The notes under the pieces were generated by a model, which had not been told where the DNA came from, searched no databases, and worked only from the letters and a program-made list of their open reading frames with translations. A stretch of 64,000 nucleotides of DNA from Phycisphaerae bacterium (lineage in GTDB: Bacteria > Planctomycetota > Phycisphaerae > UBA1845). Positions 46,026 through 54,333 of this stretch are shown here, in pieces. The stretch lies in the NCBI GenBank assembly GCA_028289375.1, contig JANQQK010000008.1:100825-164824 (forward strand). The letters are read 5' to 3'. Position 1 is the first letter of the stretch; each line of letters begins with the position of its first letter. Made by a program: the position numbers and the translations under genes.

Positions 46026-46930
46026 CGGATCGTGGACATCTCCTGACCGAGCAAACGAACGCGCAATCGGCTGCGATCGATCGCATGTCGGTGGCGGACG
46101 CGTTCGACGTGATGTCGGCCGAGGATGCGACGGTGGCGACCGCGGTGGCGGAGGCGAAGGAATCGATCTGCCAGGCGATCGAGTTGGTCGTCGGTGCGTT
46201 TCGTGCCGGCGGACGGTTGGTCTACGTTGGCGCAGGAACGAGCGGGCGACTCGGCGTGCTGGATGCGTCGGAGTGTCCGCCAACGTTTCGAAGTGATCCG
46301 CGCATGGTGCAGGGGATCATCGCCGGTGGGAATGAGGCTTTGCGACGCAGCATCGAGGGGGCGGAGGATGACCGAGCCGGGGCGGTGGCAGCGTTGGATG
46401 ATCTTGCAATCGGGGCCAACGACATCGTGATGGGCATCACCACGGGCGGTACGACGCCGTTCGTGCATGGTGCCATCTCACATGCCAGGTCGCGCGGTGC
46501 GAAGACGGTGTTCTTCGCCTGCGTGCCGGTCGAACAGGCTGCGGATGACGCCGACGTGTCGATTCGCGTGTTGACGGGACCGGAAGTCATCACCGGCAGC
46601 ACGCGTCTGAAAGCGGGGACAGCCACCAAGCTCGTGCTGAACATGATCACGACGTTGAGCATGGTGGGGATCGGCAAGGTGCATGGGCATCTGATGGTGG
46701 ACATGAACGCGAAGGCGTGCGCAAAGCTGCGCGATCGCGGGATGCGCGTGCTGTGCGAGGTGACGGGGATTTCGCGCGACGAGGCCGCGGAGGTGTTGGA
46801 CAACGCAGACGGTCGGGTCAAAACCGCGATCGTGATGGTGCTCAAGCGTGTCGACTGCGAGAAGGCCGAGTCACTGCTCAACCGTTTCGGCGGGCGGGTC
46901 GCCGATGCGTTGGCGGGTGGTGGTGAGTAG
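46022..46930 (+). CDS. murQ: N-acetylmuramic acid 6-phosphate etherase
   Basis: A 302-residue SIS-domain enzyme that removes the lactyl ether from MurNAc 6-phosphate to give GlcNAc 6-phosphate and D-lactate. TEQTNAQSAAIDRMSVADAFDVM opens the protein. LVYVGAGTSGRLGVLDASECPPTF is the MurQ signature, followed by GGNEALRRSIEGAEDD, GITTGGTTPFVHGAI and GSTRLKAGTATKLVLNM. The length is normal. The start overlaps the SpoIID stop. Its last 60 nt overlap the end of the convergent symporter gene (46871-46930). Confidence 0.97.
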   Translation: MTDRGHLLTEQTNAQSAAIDRMSVADAFDVMSAEDATVATAVAEAKESICQAIELVVGAFRAGGRLVYVGAGTSGRLGVLDASECPPTFRSDPRMVQGIIAGGNEALRRSIEGAEDDRAGAVAALDDLAIGANDIVMGITTGGTTPFVHGAISHARSRGAKTVFFACVPVEQAADDADVSIRVLTGPEVITGSTRLKAGTATKLVLNMITTLSMVGIGKVHGHLMVDMNAKACAKLRDRGMRVLCEVTGISRDEAAEVLDNADGRVKTAIVMVLKRVDCEKAESLLNRFGGRVADALAGGGE

Positions 46931-48355
46931 GCCAATCGCGAACGTCCAACCGGTGCCGATGACGATCCACCATGGCCAGATGATGACGGTCGCGTCGCGT
47001 TCCTGCGCGATCTTGAAACCAACCAGAATCCCGACCGCCGAGAGCATGGCTGCGACGTTAAGCCAGTCGTGACCTCGCCGTTTGGTCAACACGCCGAGCA
47101 GCAGCACACCGAGCAAACTGCCGAAGATCAGACTTGCCCATTCGAACGCTTCGTAGAGCAGGTCGTCCTGACCCGCGAGCAAGATGGCCATGATGGTGAG
47201 CAGCACGCCGAAGGCAAACGTGAAGACCCTGCCGACGTTCAGGTAGTGGCGTTCGGAACGATCGGCTGCGACGTAAGGCTTGTAGAAGTCGACAACGGCC
47301 GTGGAGGACAATGCACCGAGGGCGGAATCGAGGCTGGACATGGCTGCCGCGAAGACGGCGGCGATGAGCAGGCCGCGCAGTCCCCATCCTGACGGGATCA
47401 TGTTGGCGATGACGTGGGGGAAGATGTGATCGTTCTTGGCGACGGCGCCTGCGATGTTGGTCGCATGATACTGGTCATACGCGTAAATCATGACGCCGAC
47501 GAGCAGGAACAACACGACGACGGGCAGGCCGATGACGGCGTTGAAGGTGAGCGATCGCTGTCCGCTGCGGATGTCCCTGCAGGTGAGCATGCGGTGGGTC
47601 ATGTCCTGATCACCGCCGAAGACGGCTGCGTTGAGAAATAGCGTGTGGACGAAGATGACGAGGAGGTTGGTGTCGTCGGCGAGGTTGGTGTTGAAGTTGA
47701 AGACGTTGAACTTGGCGGCGGACTGGGCAGTCTCGATGGCATGGTCAACACCGCCGGGGATGGACGTGGCGAGATAGATTAACGCGCCGGCCGCGCCGGC
47801 GATGAAGATTAAGGCCTGCAACGCGTCGGTCCAGATGATGGCCTTGATGCCGCCGAAGGTGGTATACGCCATGGCGACGGCGGCGGCGATACAGATGACG
47901 ACGTGCAGGTTCCATCCGAATACGACGCTGATGGCGATTGACGCGGCCAACAATCGCAAACCGCTGCCGATGATGCGTGAGATGAAGAACAGGATCGACG
48001 CCGTCGTTCGCGTGGCGGGACCGAAACGCTGCCCGAGGTATTCGTAAATGGTCGTCACGTTGCCGCGATAGAACGCGGGCAGCAGCAGCCAGACGACGAC
48101 CATCTTGCCGACGAACGCACCGACATAGAATTGCAGATAGTGGCAGTCCCCGGCGAACGACTTGGCCGGCACGCCGATGAACGTGATGGCGCTCAACTCG
48201 GTTGCAAGAATCGACAAGCCGACGACGATCCACGGTTGACGCCTGCCACCGAGAAAGTAATCATGCGCGCTCGACTCGCGTCGGCCGGCCCACATGCCCA
48301 CACCGAGAATGGCGGCAAAGTAGATGATCAGAACCAACAGATCGGCAAAGGCCAT
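46871..48355 (-). CDS. Sodium/solute symporter (SSS family)
   Basis: A 494-residue membrane protein with about 13 hydrophobic segments. Family landmarks are FLGGRRQPWIVVGLSILATELSAITFIGVPAKSF near the N-terminus, the core YEYLGQRFGP, and VFAAAMSSLDSALGALSSTAVVDFYKPY in the SSS signature position. The family takes up sugars, sialic acid, amino acids or other solutes with sodium. Sitting between murQ and a ROK sugar kinase, an amino sugar substrate is likely but unproven. ATG 48355 has AAGGA 5 nt upstream; the frame is open far upstream (to 49066) but that part is antisense to the ROK gene. A promoter candidate lies at 48392-48420. Confidence 0.92.
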   Translation of the reverse strand: MAFADLLVLIIYFAAILGVGMWAGRRESSAHDYFLGGRRQPWIVVGLSILATELSAITFIGVPAKSFAGDCHYLQFYVGAFVGKMVVVWLLLPAFYRGNVTTIYEYLGQRFGPATRTTASILFFISRIIGSGLRLLAASIAISVVFGWNLHVVICIAAAVAMAYTTFGGIKAIIWTDALQALIFIAGAAGALIYLATSIPGGVDHAIETAQSAAKFNVFNFNTNLADDTNLLVIFVHTLFLNAAVFGGDQDMTHRMLTCRDIRSGQRSLTFNAVIGLPVVVLFLLVGVMIYAYDQYHATNIAGAVAKNDHIFPHVIANMIPSGWGLRGLLIAAVFAAAMSSLDSALGALSSTAVVDFYKPYVAADRSERHYLNVGRVFTFAFGVLLTIMAILLAGQDDLLYEAFEWASLIFGSLLGVLLLGVLTKRRGHDWLNVAAMLSAVGILVGFKIAQERDATVIIWPWWIVIGTGWTFAIGLLTTTRQRIGDPPAETVEQ

Positions 48356-48391
48356 GACGTTCCTTCGTTGCACGGGGACGCTTGCGTGGCG

Positions 48392-48420
48392 AGTAGGCGT
48401 GTTGCCGGGCGAGATGTCAA
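48392..48420 (-). promoter_or_regulatory. Candidate promoter of the symporter gene
   Basis: On the minus strand TTGACA (48415-48420) is followed after 17 nt by CCTACT (48392-48397), a weak -10 box. It lies in the 75-nt divergent spacer shared with the ROK kinase gene, which makes joint regulation of uptake and phosphorylation plausible. Confidence 0.3.
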
Positions 48421-48430
48421 GGGGCGTGTC

Positions 48431-49366
48431 ATGAGTGAGCCGCAGCGGCGGACATATGTCGGCGTCGATATTGGTGGGACGCGGACGCGGATGGCGATCG
48501 TGGATGACCTCGGTCGGGTGTTGGCCGATCGCGATGACGCCACGCCTGCGGGCAACTTCGGCGAGGATTTGGTGACGTGGCTTGACGCGACGTACCACCT
48601 GCTGCTGGGTGAGACGGATTCCTACCCGAATCCCGAGGCGATCGGGGTCGGCGTACCGGGGATTCTGGAACCAGCGCGGACGGCCGTCGTGCGTGCGGTG
48701 AATCTGCCATTCATAGAGGGGCTGCCGCTTCAGGACAGGCTCGTCGAGCGGACGGGTTTGAAGACGTTTCTGGACAGCGACGCGGTGTCGGCGGGTTGGG
48801 GGGAGTTCTGTGCACGTGATCGTCAGCAGAAGCGGTTCGGCTATCTGACGATCGGGACAGGTGTCGGTGGTACGGTGATTCTGGGCGGCGAAATCATGCG
48901 ACATGCGCACAACACCGCCGGTCACATCGGTCATCTGATATGCGATACGGATGCTGACGCGCCGCTGTGCAGTTGCGGGACGCGCGGCTGCCTTGAAGCC
49001 ATCGTCAGCGGCGTCGCGTTGAATGAAGCGGCAGAGAAGGCGGGCTTTGAGGACGGGATCAGCCATGTCGAGTCGGCGTTTCAGGATGGCGAGCCGTCGG
49101 CGATCGACTTTGTGAACGGGGTTGCCCGGTCACTTTCCTTTGGCCTTATCGATCTGGCTCACCTGTACGCGCTCGACATTCTCGTGGCTGGCGGCGGCGT
49201 GGTGCAGGTTCTTCCGTCGCTGGTGCGGACGGCGGGTCAGATCGCGGCGGAGTCGGGCAGTACGCTGGTGTCGGATTCGATGCGGGTCGAGTTGTGCGCA
49301 TTGGGGCAGTACGCCGGGGTGGTCGGGGCAGCGTTGCTGGCAGCGGAGCACGTCCATCCGCGTTGA
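48431..49366 (+). CDS. ROK-family sugar kinase
   Basis: A 311-residue protein with the ATP motif VGVDIGGTRTRMAIVDD. The sugar site includes GVGVPGILEPARTAVVRAVNLPF and DSDAVSAGWGEF. GTGVGGTVILGGEI and GHIGHLI follow, and the ROK zinc motif is CSCGTRGCLEA. ROK kinases phosphorylate glucose, N-acetylglucosamine, N-acetylmannosamine or allose. No DNA-binding domain is present, so it is an enzyme rather than a repressor. Next to a symporter and murQ, an amino sugar kinase role is the best inference, glucokinase the default alternative. The ATG has AGGGG 6 nt upstream. Confidence 0.92.
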   Translation: MSEPQRRTYVGVDIGGTRTRMAIVDDLGRVLADRDDATPAGNFGEDLVTWLDATYHLLLGETDSYPNPEAIGVGVPGILEPARTAVVRAVNLPFIEGLPLQDRLVERTGLKTFLDSDAVSAGWGEFCARDRQQKRFGYLTIGTGVGGTVILGGEIMRHAHNTAGHIGHLICDTDADAPLCSCGTRGCLEAIVSGVALNEAAEKAGFEDGISHVESAFQDGEPSAIDFVNGVARSLSFGLIDLAHLYALDILVAGGGVVQVLPSLVRTAGQIAAESGSTLVSDSMRVELCALGQYAGVVGAALLAAEHVHPR

Positions 49367-49383
49367 TGACGACGCGGCGCATT

Positions 49384-50190
49384 TCAGGCGAACATGGATC
49401 GCAGGTAATCGAGGTCTTCCTTGAGCGGGGTCAGGTCACCGTCGCGGGCGGTGCGTTCGAGAATGAGCGGGCCGTCGTAGCCTCGGGCGCGGAGCTTGCT
49501 GATGACGCGGGGGAGGGATGCGTCGCCGGTGCCGAGCGGCACGGGCGTGCCCCAATCGACGCCGGGGTTGGCGGAGGCGGAGGCGTCCTTGAGATGGACG
49601 TGGCGGATGCTCTTGCCCAGGGTTCTGACGGCGGCGACCGGATCGCCGGTGCCGTACATGATGAGGTTGCCGGGATCGAAGTTGACCGCGACGTTCGGTC
49701 GGTCGAGAGACGCGATGAAGGCGGCAAGGTCGTCAGCGGATTCGGGGCCGGTCTCCGCCAGCAGCGTGATGTCCTTCTCGGCGAGCATGTCGGCCGCCTG
49801 CTGGAGTCGGTCGCGGAGTTTCTCCGGTGCGACTGTCACCGTGCCGACGTGCATGGCGAGTTGCTTGACGTTCAACGCAGCCGTGACGTCGATCGCCTGC
49901 TGAAGCAGGCCGAATCGCGCTTCGACCCTGTCGTACGGGTTGAATCCGACGGTGGCGGCGACGTTGGCGATGGATGAATAGTCTTCGCCATCGAAGGCGA
50001 CGAATGTCGCGGACAGCTCGACGTTGGCTGACGAAGCGGCAGCGCTGATCTCGGAGGCGGGAGGCACCTTGCCAAAGAAGCCAACATGAACGACGCCAAG
50101 GTCCAGTTCACTTCGGGCCTGCTGAATGGCGGCGACGGGATCGTGCCGGTCAAGCGACCATGAACAGATGCCAGGTTCGAGTGGTTGCAT
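49384..50190 (-). CDS. Sugar phosphate isomerase/epimerase-like TIM-barrel protein
   Basis: A 268-residue AP-endonuclease-family-2 barrel. Landmarks are LEPGICSWSL at the start, ALNVKQLAMHVGTV, TLLAETGPESADDLAAFIASL, VNFDPGNLIMYGTGDPV, IRHVHLKDAS and the final GPLILERTARDGD. The Glu, Asp, His and Glu in these segments fit the metal site of xylose-isomerase-like enzymes. The family includes hydroxypyruvate, inosose and keto-sugar isomerases, and the exact substrate is unknown. ATG 50190 has AAGGA about 5 nt upstream. It is last in a minus-strand group after rlmN, 11 nt downstream. Confidence 0.88.
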   Translation of the reverse strand: MQPLEPGICSWSLDRHDPVAAIQQARSELDLGVVHVGFFGKVPPASEISAAASSANVELSATFVAFDGEDYSSIANVAATVGFNPYDRVEARFGLLQQAIDVTAALNVKQLAMHVGTVTVAPEKLRDRLQQAADMLAEKDITLLAETGPESADDLAAFIASLDRPNVAVNFDPGNLIMYGTGDPVAAVRTLGKSIRHVHLKDASASANPGVDWGTPVPLGTGDASLPRVISKLRARGYDGPLILERTARDGDLTPLKEDLDYLRSMFA

Positions 50191-50201
50191 GAACGTCCTT
50201 T

Positions 50202-51266
50202 CTACGTTTGACCGTGACGACGGCGAAGTTGGCCGCAGGCGGCGTCGATGTCCATGCCGCGACTCTTGCGGATGTGCGTGTTGACGCCTTTCTCGCGGAG
50301 AATTTCCTGAAACCGGTGCGACGACTCCGCGGACGGTCGGCCGTACGGCAAGCCATCGATCGGATGGTACCGGATCAGGTTGATATTGCTGCGCATCTTC
50401 CTGGCGACCTTGGCCAGTTCGCGGGCGTGTGCCGGTTGGTCGTTCAGGTCGGCCAGCAGGATGTACTCGAGCGTGATCTCGCGTCCGGTGCGATCGAAAT
50501 AGTATGTCGCGGCGTCGACGAGCGCGGCGATGTCCACGCCCTCGGCCCAGGGAATGATCTCCTTGCGAAGATCGTCGTTCGGGGCGTGCAACGAAATGGC
50601 GAGCGTGATCTGCATCGATTCGTCGGCGAGGCGTTTGATCTGCTTGGGCAGGCCGACGGTGCTGATGGTGATCTTGCGGGCGCCGATGTTCATGCCCCAG
50701 TCGGCGTTGATCGTACGCGCGGCGGCGACGGTGGCATCGTAGTTGTGCAGTGGTTCGCCCAATCCCATGAAGACAATGTTGGACAGGCGACGCTGGCTTG
50801 ATGCGCAGATGTTGCTGACGCGCATGGCCTGTTCGACGATCTGGGCGGCGGTGAGTTGGCGTTGGAGTCCATCGAGGCCACTCGCGCAAAAGACGCATTT
50901 GACCGGGCAGCCGACCTGTGAGGAGATGCAGGCTGTGCAGCGGTCACCGTCGGGAATCAACACGCACTCGCTCGTCGCGCCGTCGGACCATTGAAGAAGC
51001 AGTTTTTCGGTTCCATCGCTGGAAGTGGCGTGGCGGACAATTGTCGACTCGTACAGCACATGATCGGTGGCAAGTTGCTCGCGCATGGCGGCGGGGAGAT
51101 TGGTCATGCCGGCGAATTCGATCGCGTGTTTGCGATACATCCAATCGAGGACTTGTGCGGCGCGGAATTTCGGATGGCCAGCGGTGACGAGTCGATCGCG
51201 TAGTTCGTCGGGCGACATGGCCAGCAGACTGGTGCCGGAGGCGTTGATGGGTGGAACGGACGACAC
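50202..51266 (-). CDS. rlmN: Dual-specificity rRNA/tRNA adenine C2-methyltransferase
   Basis: A 354-residue radical SAM enzyme that methylates C2 of A2503 in 23S rRNA and of A37 in some tRNAs. The N-terminal helical domain includes KFRAAQVLDWMYRK. The iron-sulfur motif CPVKCVFC follows ACISSQVG, and NIVFMGLGEPLHNYDA and ITISTVGL are next. The methyl-carrying Cys is in RGMDIDAACGQL near the end. The length is normal. It lies 6 nt downstream of lon on the same strand. Confidence 0.97.
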   Translation of the reverse strand: MSSVPPINASGTSLLAMSPDELRDRLVTAGHPKFRAAQVLDWMYRKHAIEFAGMTNLPAAMREQLATDHVLYESTIVRHATSSDGTEKLLLQWSDGATSECVLIPDGDRCTACISSQVGCPVKCVFCASGLDGLQRQLTAAQIVEQAMRVSNICASSQRRLSNIVFMGLGEPLHNYDATVAAARTINADWGMNIGARKITISTVGLPKQIKRLADESMQITLAISLHAPNDDLRKEIIPWAEGVDIAALVDAATYYFDRTGREITLEYILLADLNDQPAHARELAKVARKMRSNINLIRYHPIDGLPYGRPSAESSHRFQEILREKGVNTHIRKSRGMDIDAACGQLRRRHGQT

Positions 51267-51272
51267 GGCGGG

Positions 51273-53780
51273 TCAACGCTTCTTCTTGCCGGATTTCCTG
51301 GCGGACTTCTTGCGGGTCGACTTGCGTTTCGATTTCTTCGACGATCCGTCGGAGAGCAGCGCTTTGAGCAGAGCGTCGATGTTCTTGACCGCCACGAAAT
51401 CGATTTGCTTGCGAACATCCTCGGGCACGTCGTCGAGATCGCGCAGATTGCGCTGCGGCAGGATGACACGGTTCAACCCCGCACGGTGGGCAGCCAGCAC
51501 CTTCTCACGAACGCCGCCGATCGGCAATACCTGCCCACGCAACGTGATTTCGCCGGTCATGCCCGTGGCGGGGTCGACCGGTTTGTCGGTCAGCAATGAC
51601 GCCAAACACGCGACCATGGCCACACCAGCCGACGGACCATCCTTCGGAACGGCGCCGGCGGGCACGTGGATGTGGAAATCGCTTTCCCGCAGCACGCGCG
51701 GATCAACGCCCCACTCCTCGACCTTGTTGCGTGCGATGGAAAAGGCAGCTTGTGCACTTTCGCGCATCACGTCGCCGATCTGACCGGTCAGATGCAACCC
51801 GCCGCCGCCGCCAAGCATACGCGTCGCTTCGACGAAGAGAATTTCGCCCCCCACTGGCGTGAAGGCCAATCCCGTTACAACACCCGGTACGGCCTCCTTG
51901 GCGGCGACCTCCGACTCGAAGATCGGCTTGCCAACATCATTCTCGAGTGCCTTCATCGAGACCTTCGCCGCGCGCTTTCTGCCAGCCACAATGCTCGCTG
52001 CCCGAGCGCGACACACGGCCCCGATCTTGCGTTCCAGTTCGCGAACGCCGGCTTCACGCGTGTAACCGGCGATGATCGTCTGGAGAATCTTGTCCTCAAA
52101 GACCAACTGCGACTTCTTCAGGCCATTCTCATCCAATTGACGCGGGACGAGGTAACGCTTGGCGATCTGCAGCTTTTCCTTGTGGGTGTAGCCCGGCAGA
52201 CGGATGACCTCCATGCGGTCGAGCAGTGGACCGGGGATCGCTTCCATGTAGTTGGCCGTCGCGATGAACAAGACTCGCGACAAATCGAACGGCACTTCGA
52301 GGTAATGATCGGCGAACGTGGAATTCTGGGCAGGATCGAGCACCTCCAACAGCGCCGACGCCGGATCGCCACGGAAGTCCTTCCCGATCTTGTCCACTTC
52401 GTCGAGCATGAAGACCGGGTTGTTTGAACCGGCTTTCTTCAATTCCTGAATGATGCGCCCCGGCAACGCCCCGATGTACGTTCGGCGATGACCGCGAATG
52501 TCGGCTTCGTCGTGCACACCGCCCAGCGCGATGCGTGCGAAGTTGCGATCCAGCGCTCGCGCGATGCTCTTGCCCAGCGACGTCTTGCCGACGCCCGGCG
52601 GACCGGAAAAGCACAGAATCGGCCCCTTGCCGTCGGGCTTGAGCTTGCGAACGGCGAGGAATTCCAGAATACGCTTCTTGACCTTGTCGAGTCCGTAGTG
52701 GTCGGCGTCGAGAATTTTGGCGGCCCGTTTGATGTCGAGGCGATCCGTCGTGCTCACCGACCATGGCAACGAGCAAAGCCAATTCAGATAATCGATCGCG
52801 TTGCTGTATTCGGGCGATGCCTGCGGAATCGTCTCCAGACGTTCGAGGGCTTTGTTCGCTTCCTCCTCGACCTGTTCGGGCATTTTCGCTTCGGCGATCA
52901 ACTCGCGGAACTTGTCGGCTTCGCTCGATCGTGCGTCGCTTTCGCCAAGTTCCTGCTGGATGGCTTTGAGTTGCTCACGCAGATAGTACTCACGCTGCGA
53001 GTGGTCCATCTGCTCGCGGACCTGCGATTGGATTTCCGCCGAAATCTCCAACACCTGGAGCTGGCGGTTCATGGCTTCGAGCACCTTGCGGAGACGATCC
53101 TCGATCTCGAAGGTTTCGAGCAATTCCTGTTTTTCGATCAACTGCAGCGAGAGATTGGCCGCCAGGAAATCCGCCAACCCCGCAGGTGATTCGATACCCT
53201 CGAGAATCTGAGACGCCTCATCCGGTACGTCGGGCGACAACTCGATGACTTTCTCGGCGGCCTCGCGCACGGCGTGGACCAGCGCATCAAGTTGGGAAGA
53301 TTCTTCGAATGCGTCATCGCGCGGCTGGACCCTTGCCACCAGGAACGGCGTATCCTGCGAGATGGACACGAGGCCAACTCGCTTGAGACCATGGACGATG
53401 ATCGTCTCGCCGCCATCGTCGAGACGGATGAGCTTGAGAATCACACATGCGGTGCCGACCCGGTAGAGATCGTCGAGGGTGGGATCCTCTGTTTCCGGTT
53501 GGCGCTGCGGCACGGCGCAGACGATGCGCGAACCGGACAGCGCCGAATCCAGCACGCGCTGCACCTTCTCGCGGACAATCTTGACGGGCATCACCGTGCC
53601 CGGAAAGACGACCGACGATCTCAGCGGCAGAATCGGCAATTCATCCGGGATGGCCGGACCCTTCGGACCCGGCGCCCCGTCCGAGTCCTTCCTGACGATC
53701 ACATCGCCGCCGGATTCATCGTCGCCGTCGGGCACGACCTGCGAGCGTTCGAGTTGGTCGGGGGTGTTCTTTTCGATCAT
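51273..53780 (-). CDS. lon: ATP-dependent protease Lon with Lys-rich C-terminal tail
   Basis: An 835-residue protease. An acidic, Gly-rich leader of about 45 residues precedes the LON substrate-binding domain (ELPILPLRSSVVFPGTVMPVKI). Helical coils follow, then Walker A GPPGVGKTS (about 393-401) and Walker B FMLDEVDKIG. The protease domain has DGPSAG (Ser717) and the catalytic Lys in GGVREKVLAAHRAG (about Lys760). The last 22-24 residues are almost all Lys, Ser and Arg and lie beyond the normal end of the family. Lon degrades damaged and regulatory proteins. It is 20 nt downstream of hsp20, so heat-linked co-expression is likely. Confidence 0.97.
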   Translation of the reverse strand: MIEKNTPDQLERSQVVPDGDDESGGDVIVRKDSDGAPGPKGPAIPDELPILPLRSSVVFPGTVMPVKIVREKVQRVLDSALSGSRIVCAVPQRQPETEDPTLDDLYRVGTACVILKLIRLDDGGETIIVHGLKRVGLVSISQDTPFLVARVQPRDDAFEESSQLDALVHAVREAAEKVIELSPDVPDEASQILEGIESPAGLADFLAANLSLQLIEKQELLETFEIEDRLRKVLEAMNRQLQVLEISAEIQSQVREQMDHSQREYYLREQLKAIQQELGESDARSSEADKFRELIAEAKMPEQVEEEANKALERLETIPQASPEYSNAIDYLNWLCSLPWSVSTTDRLDIKRAAKILDADHYGLDKVKKRILEFLAVRKLKPDGKGPILCFSGPPGVGKTSLGKSIARALDRNFARIALGGVHDEADIRGHRRTYIGALPGRIIQELKKAGSNNPVFMLDEVDKIGKDFRGDPASALLEVLDPAQNSTFADHYLEVPFDLSRVLFIATANYMEAIPGPLLDRMEVIRLPGYTHKEKLQIAKRYLVPRQLDENGLKKSQLVFEDKILQTIIAGYTREAGVRELERKIGAVCRARAASIVAGRKRAAKVSMKALENDVGKPIFESEVAAKEAVPGVVTGLAFTPVGGEILFVEATRMLGGGGGLHLTGQIGDVMRESAQAAFSIARNKVEEWGVDPRVLRESDFHIHVPAGAVPKDGPSAGVAMVACLASLLTDKPVDPATGMTGEITLRGQVLPIGGVREKVLAAHRAGLNRVILPQRNLRDLDDVPEDVRKQIDFVAVKNIDALLKALLSDGSSKKSKRKSTRKKSARKSGKKKR

Positions 53781-53800
53781 TCACTTCGCTTTGCTGACGG

Positions 53801-54205
53801 TTATGGCGTTCGCGGGAGCTTGATCCAGAGGAATCCACCCTTGTATGTCGCGCCGATCGCCTCACGATCGACGCTGACAGGCAATTCAATGACGCGTTCA
53901 AATCGGCCGGAGTCGATCTCCATGACGTGAATGCTCTGCGTTTCACCGCCGTCGGGCGGATCGGGACGCTCGCGCACGCCACCGATGATCAGCCGATTCT
54001 CTTCCGTGGTGACATCAATGTCGCGGGGTTGCATGCCCGGGAGATCGACGCAGATCCAGTAACAACCCGGCGTCTCGTAAATGTTAATCTGGGGTTCCCA
54101 CGCGTCGGATGACACCAACCGGTACAGACTGTTGCCCATCAACTCGTCCATCATGGCGTCAACCTGACGTGACAGTTTTTCGAGCGTATCGTCTGAACGG
54201 CGCAC
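53801..54205 (-). CDS. Small heat-shock protein, Hsp20/alpha-crystallin family
   Basis: A 134-residue ATP-independent chaperone. A helical N-terminus (DDTLEKLSRQVDAMMDELMG) precedes the alpha-crystallin domain (EPQINIYETPGCYWICVDLPGMQPRDIDVTTEENRLIIGG ending FERVIELPVSVD). GATYKGGFLWIKLPRTP is the C-terminal strand, and an IxI-type tail is not obvious. I chose GTG 54205: it has GGGAG 6 nt upstream, while the earlier ATG at 54262 falls inside the predicted -10 box and would not be on the mRNA. The SD lies in a hairpin that may act as a thermosensor. lon follows 20 nt downstream. Confidence 0.92.
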   Translation of the reverse strand: MRRSDDTLEKLSRQVDAMMDELMGNSLYRLVSSDAWEPQINIYETPGCYWICVDLPGMQPRDIDVTTEENRLIIGGVRERPDPPDGGETQSIHVMEIDSGRFERVIELPVSVDREAIGATYKGGFLWIKLPRTP

Positions 54206-54211
54206 TGATGG

Positions 54212-54233
54212 CTCCCAATTGGCCCGTTGGGAA
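54212..54233 (-). promoter_or_regulatory. Possible RNA thermometer covering the hsp20 ribosome binding site
   Basis: In the mRNA leader TTCCCAA (54227-54233) can pair with TTGGGAG (54212-54218) across an 8-nt loop: six Watson-Crick pairs and one G-U. The right arm contains the GGGAG Shine-Dalgarno sequence (54212-54216) of the hsp20 GTG start. A weak stem masking the SD of an hsp20 gene is the design of known RNA thermometers such as ROSE elements. It is short, so chance is not excluded. Confidence 0.4.
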
Positions 54234-54252
54234 TGGAATCCTCGCTGGGCGT

Positions 54253-54282
54253 ATGGTATCATGGACGTCCGAAGAGCGTCAA
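54253..54282 (-). promoter_or_regulatory. Promoter of the hsp20-lon operon
   Basis: On the minus strand TTGACG (54277-54282) is followed after 18 nt by TACCAT (54253-54258), preceded by TGA as in an extended -10 element. Transcription would start near 54246, giving a leader of about 40 nt that contains the hairpin. No CIRCE-type inverted repeat was seen. Confidence 0.5.
54254..54262 (+). promoter_or_regulatory. Candidate extended -10 promoter of panB, overlapping the hsp20 -10 box
   Basis: TG-G-TATCAT on the plus strand (hexamer 54257-54262) is an extended -10 element 70 nt before the panB start. It overlaps the hsp20 -10 hexamer on the other strand, so polymerase binding to one should exclude the other. 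No good -35 box is visible. Confidence 0.35.
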
Positions 54283-54333
54283 TTCACATCGTCATTTGCC
54301 CAGCCGCTACGGGCGAACTATCCTATCGGGATC

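Noticed and set aside
46022..49366. Reading this region as a sialic acid catabolism cluster because of the SSS symporter and ROK kinase
   Set aside because: No NanA, NanE or sialidase is present, whereas MurQ, amidase and dipeptide epimerase point to murein sugars.
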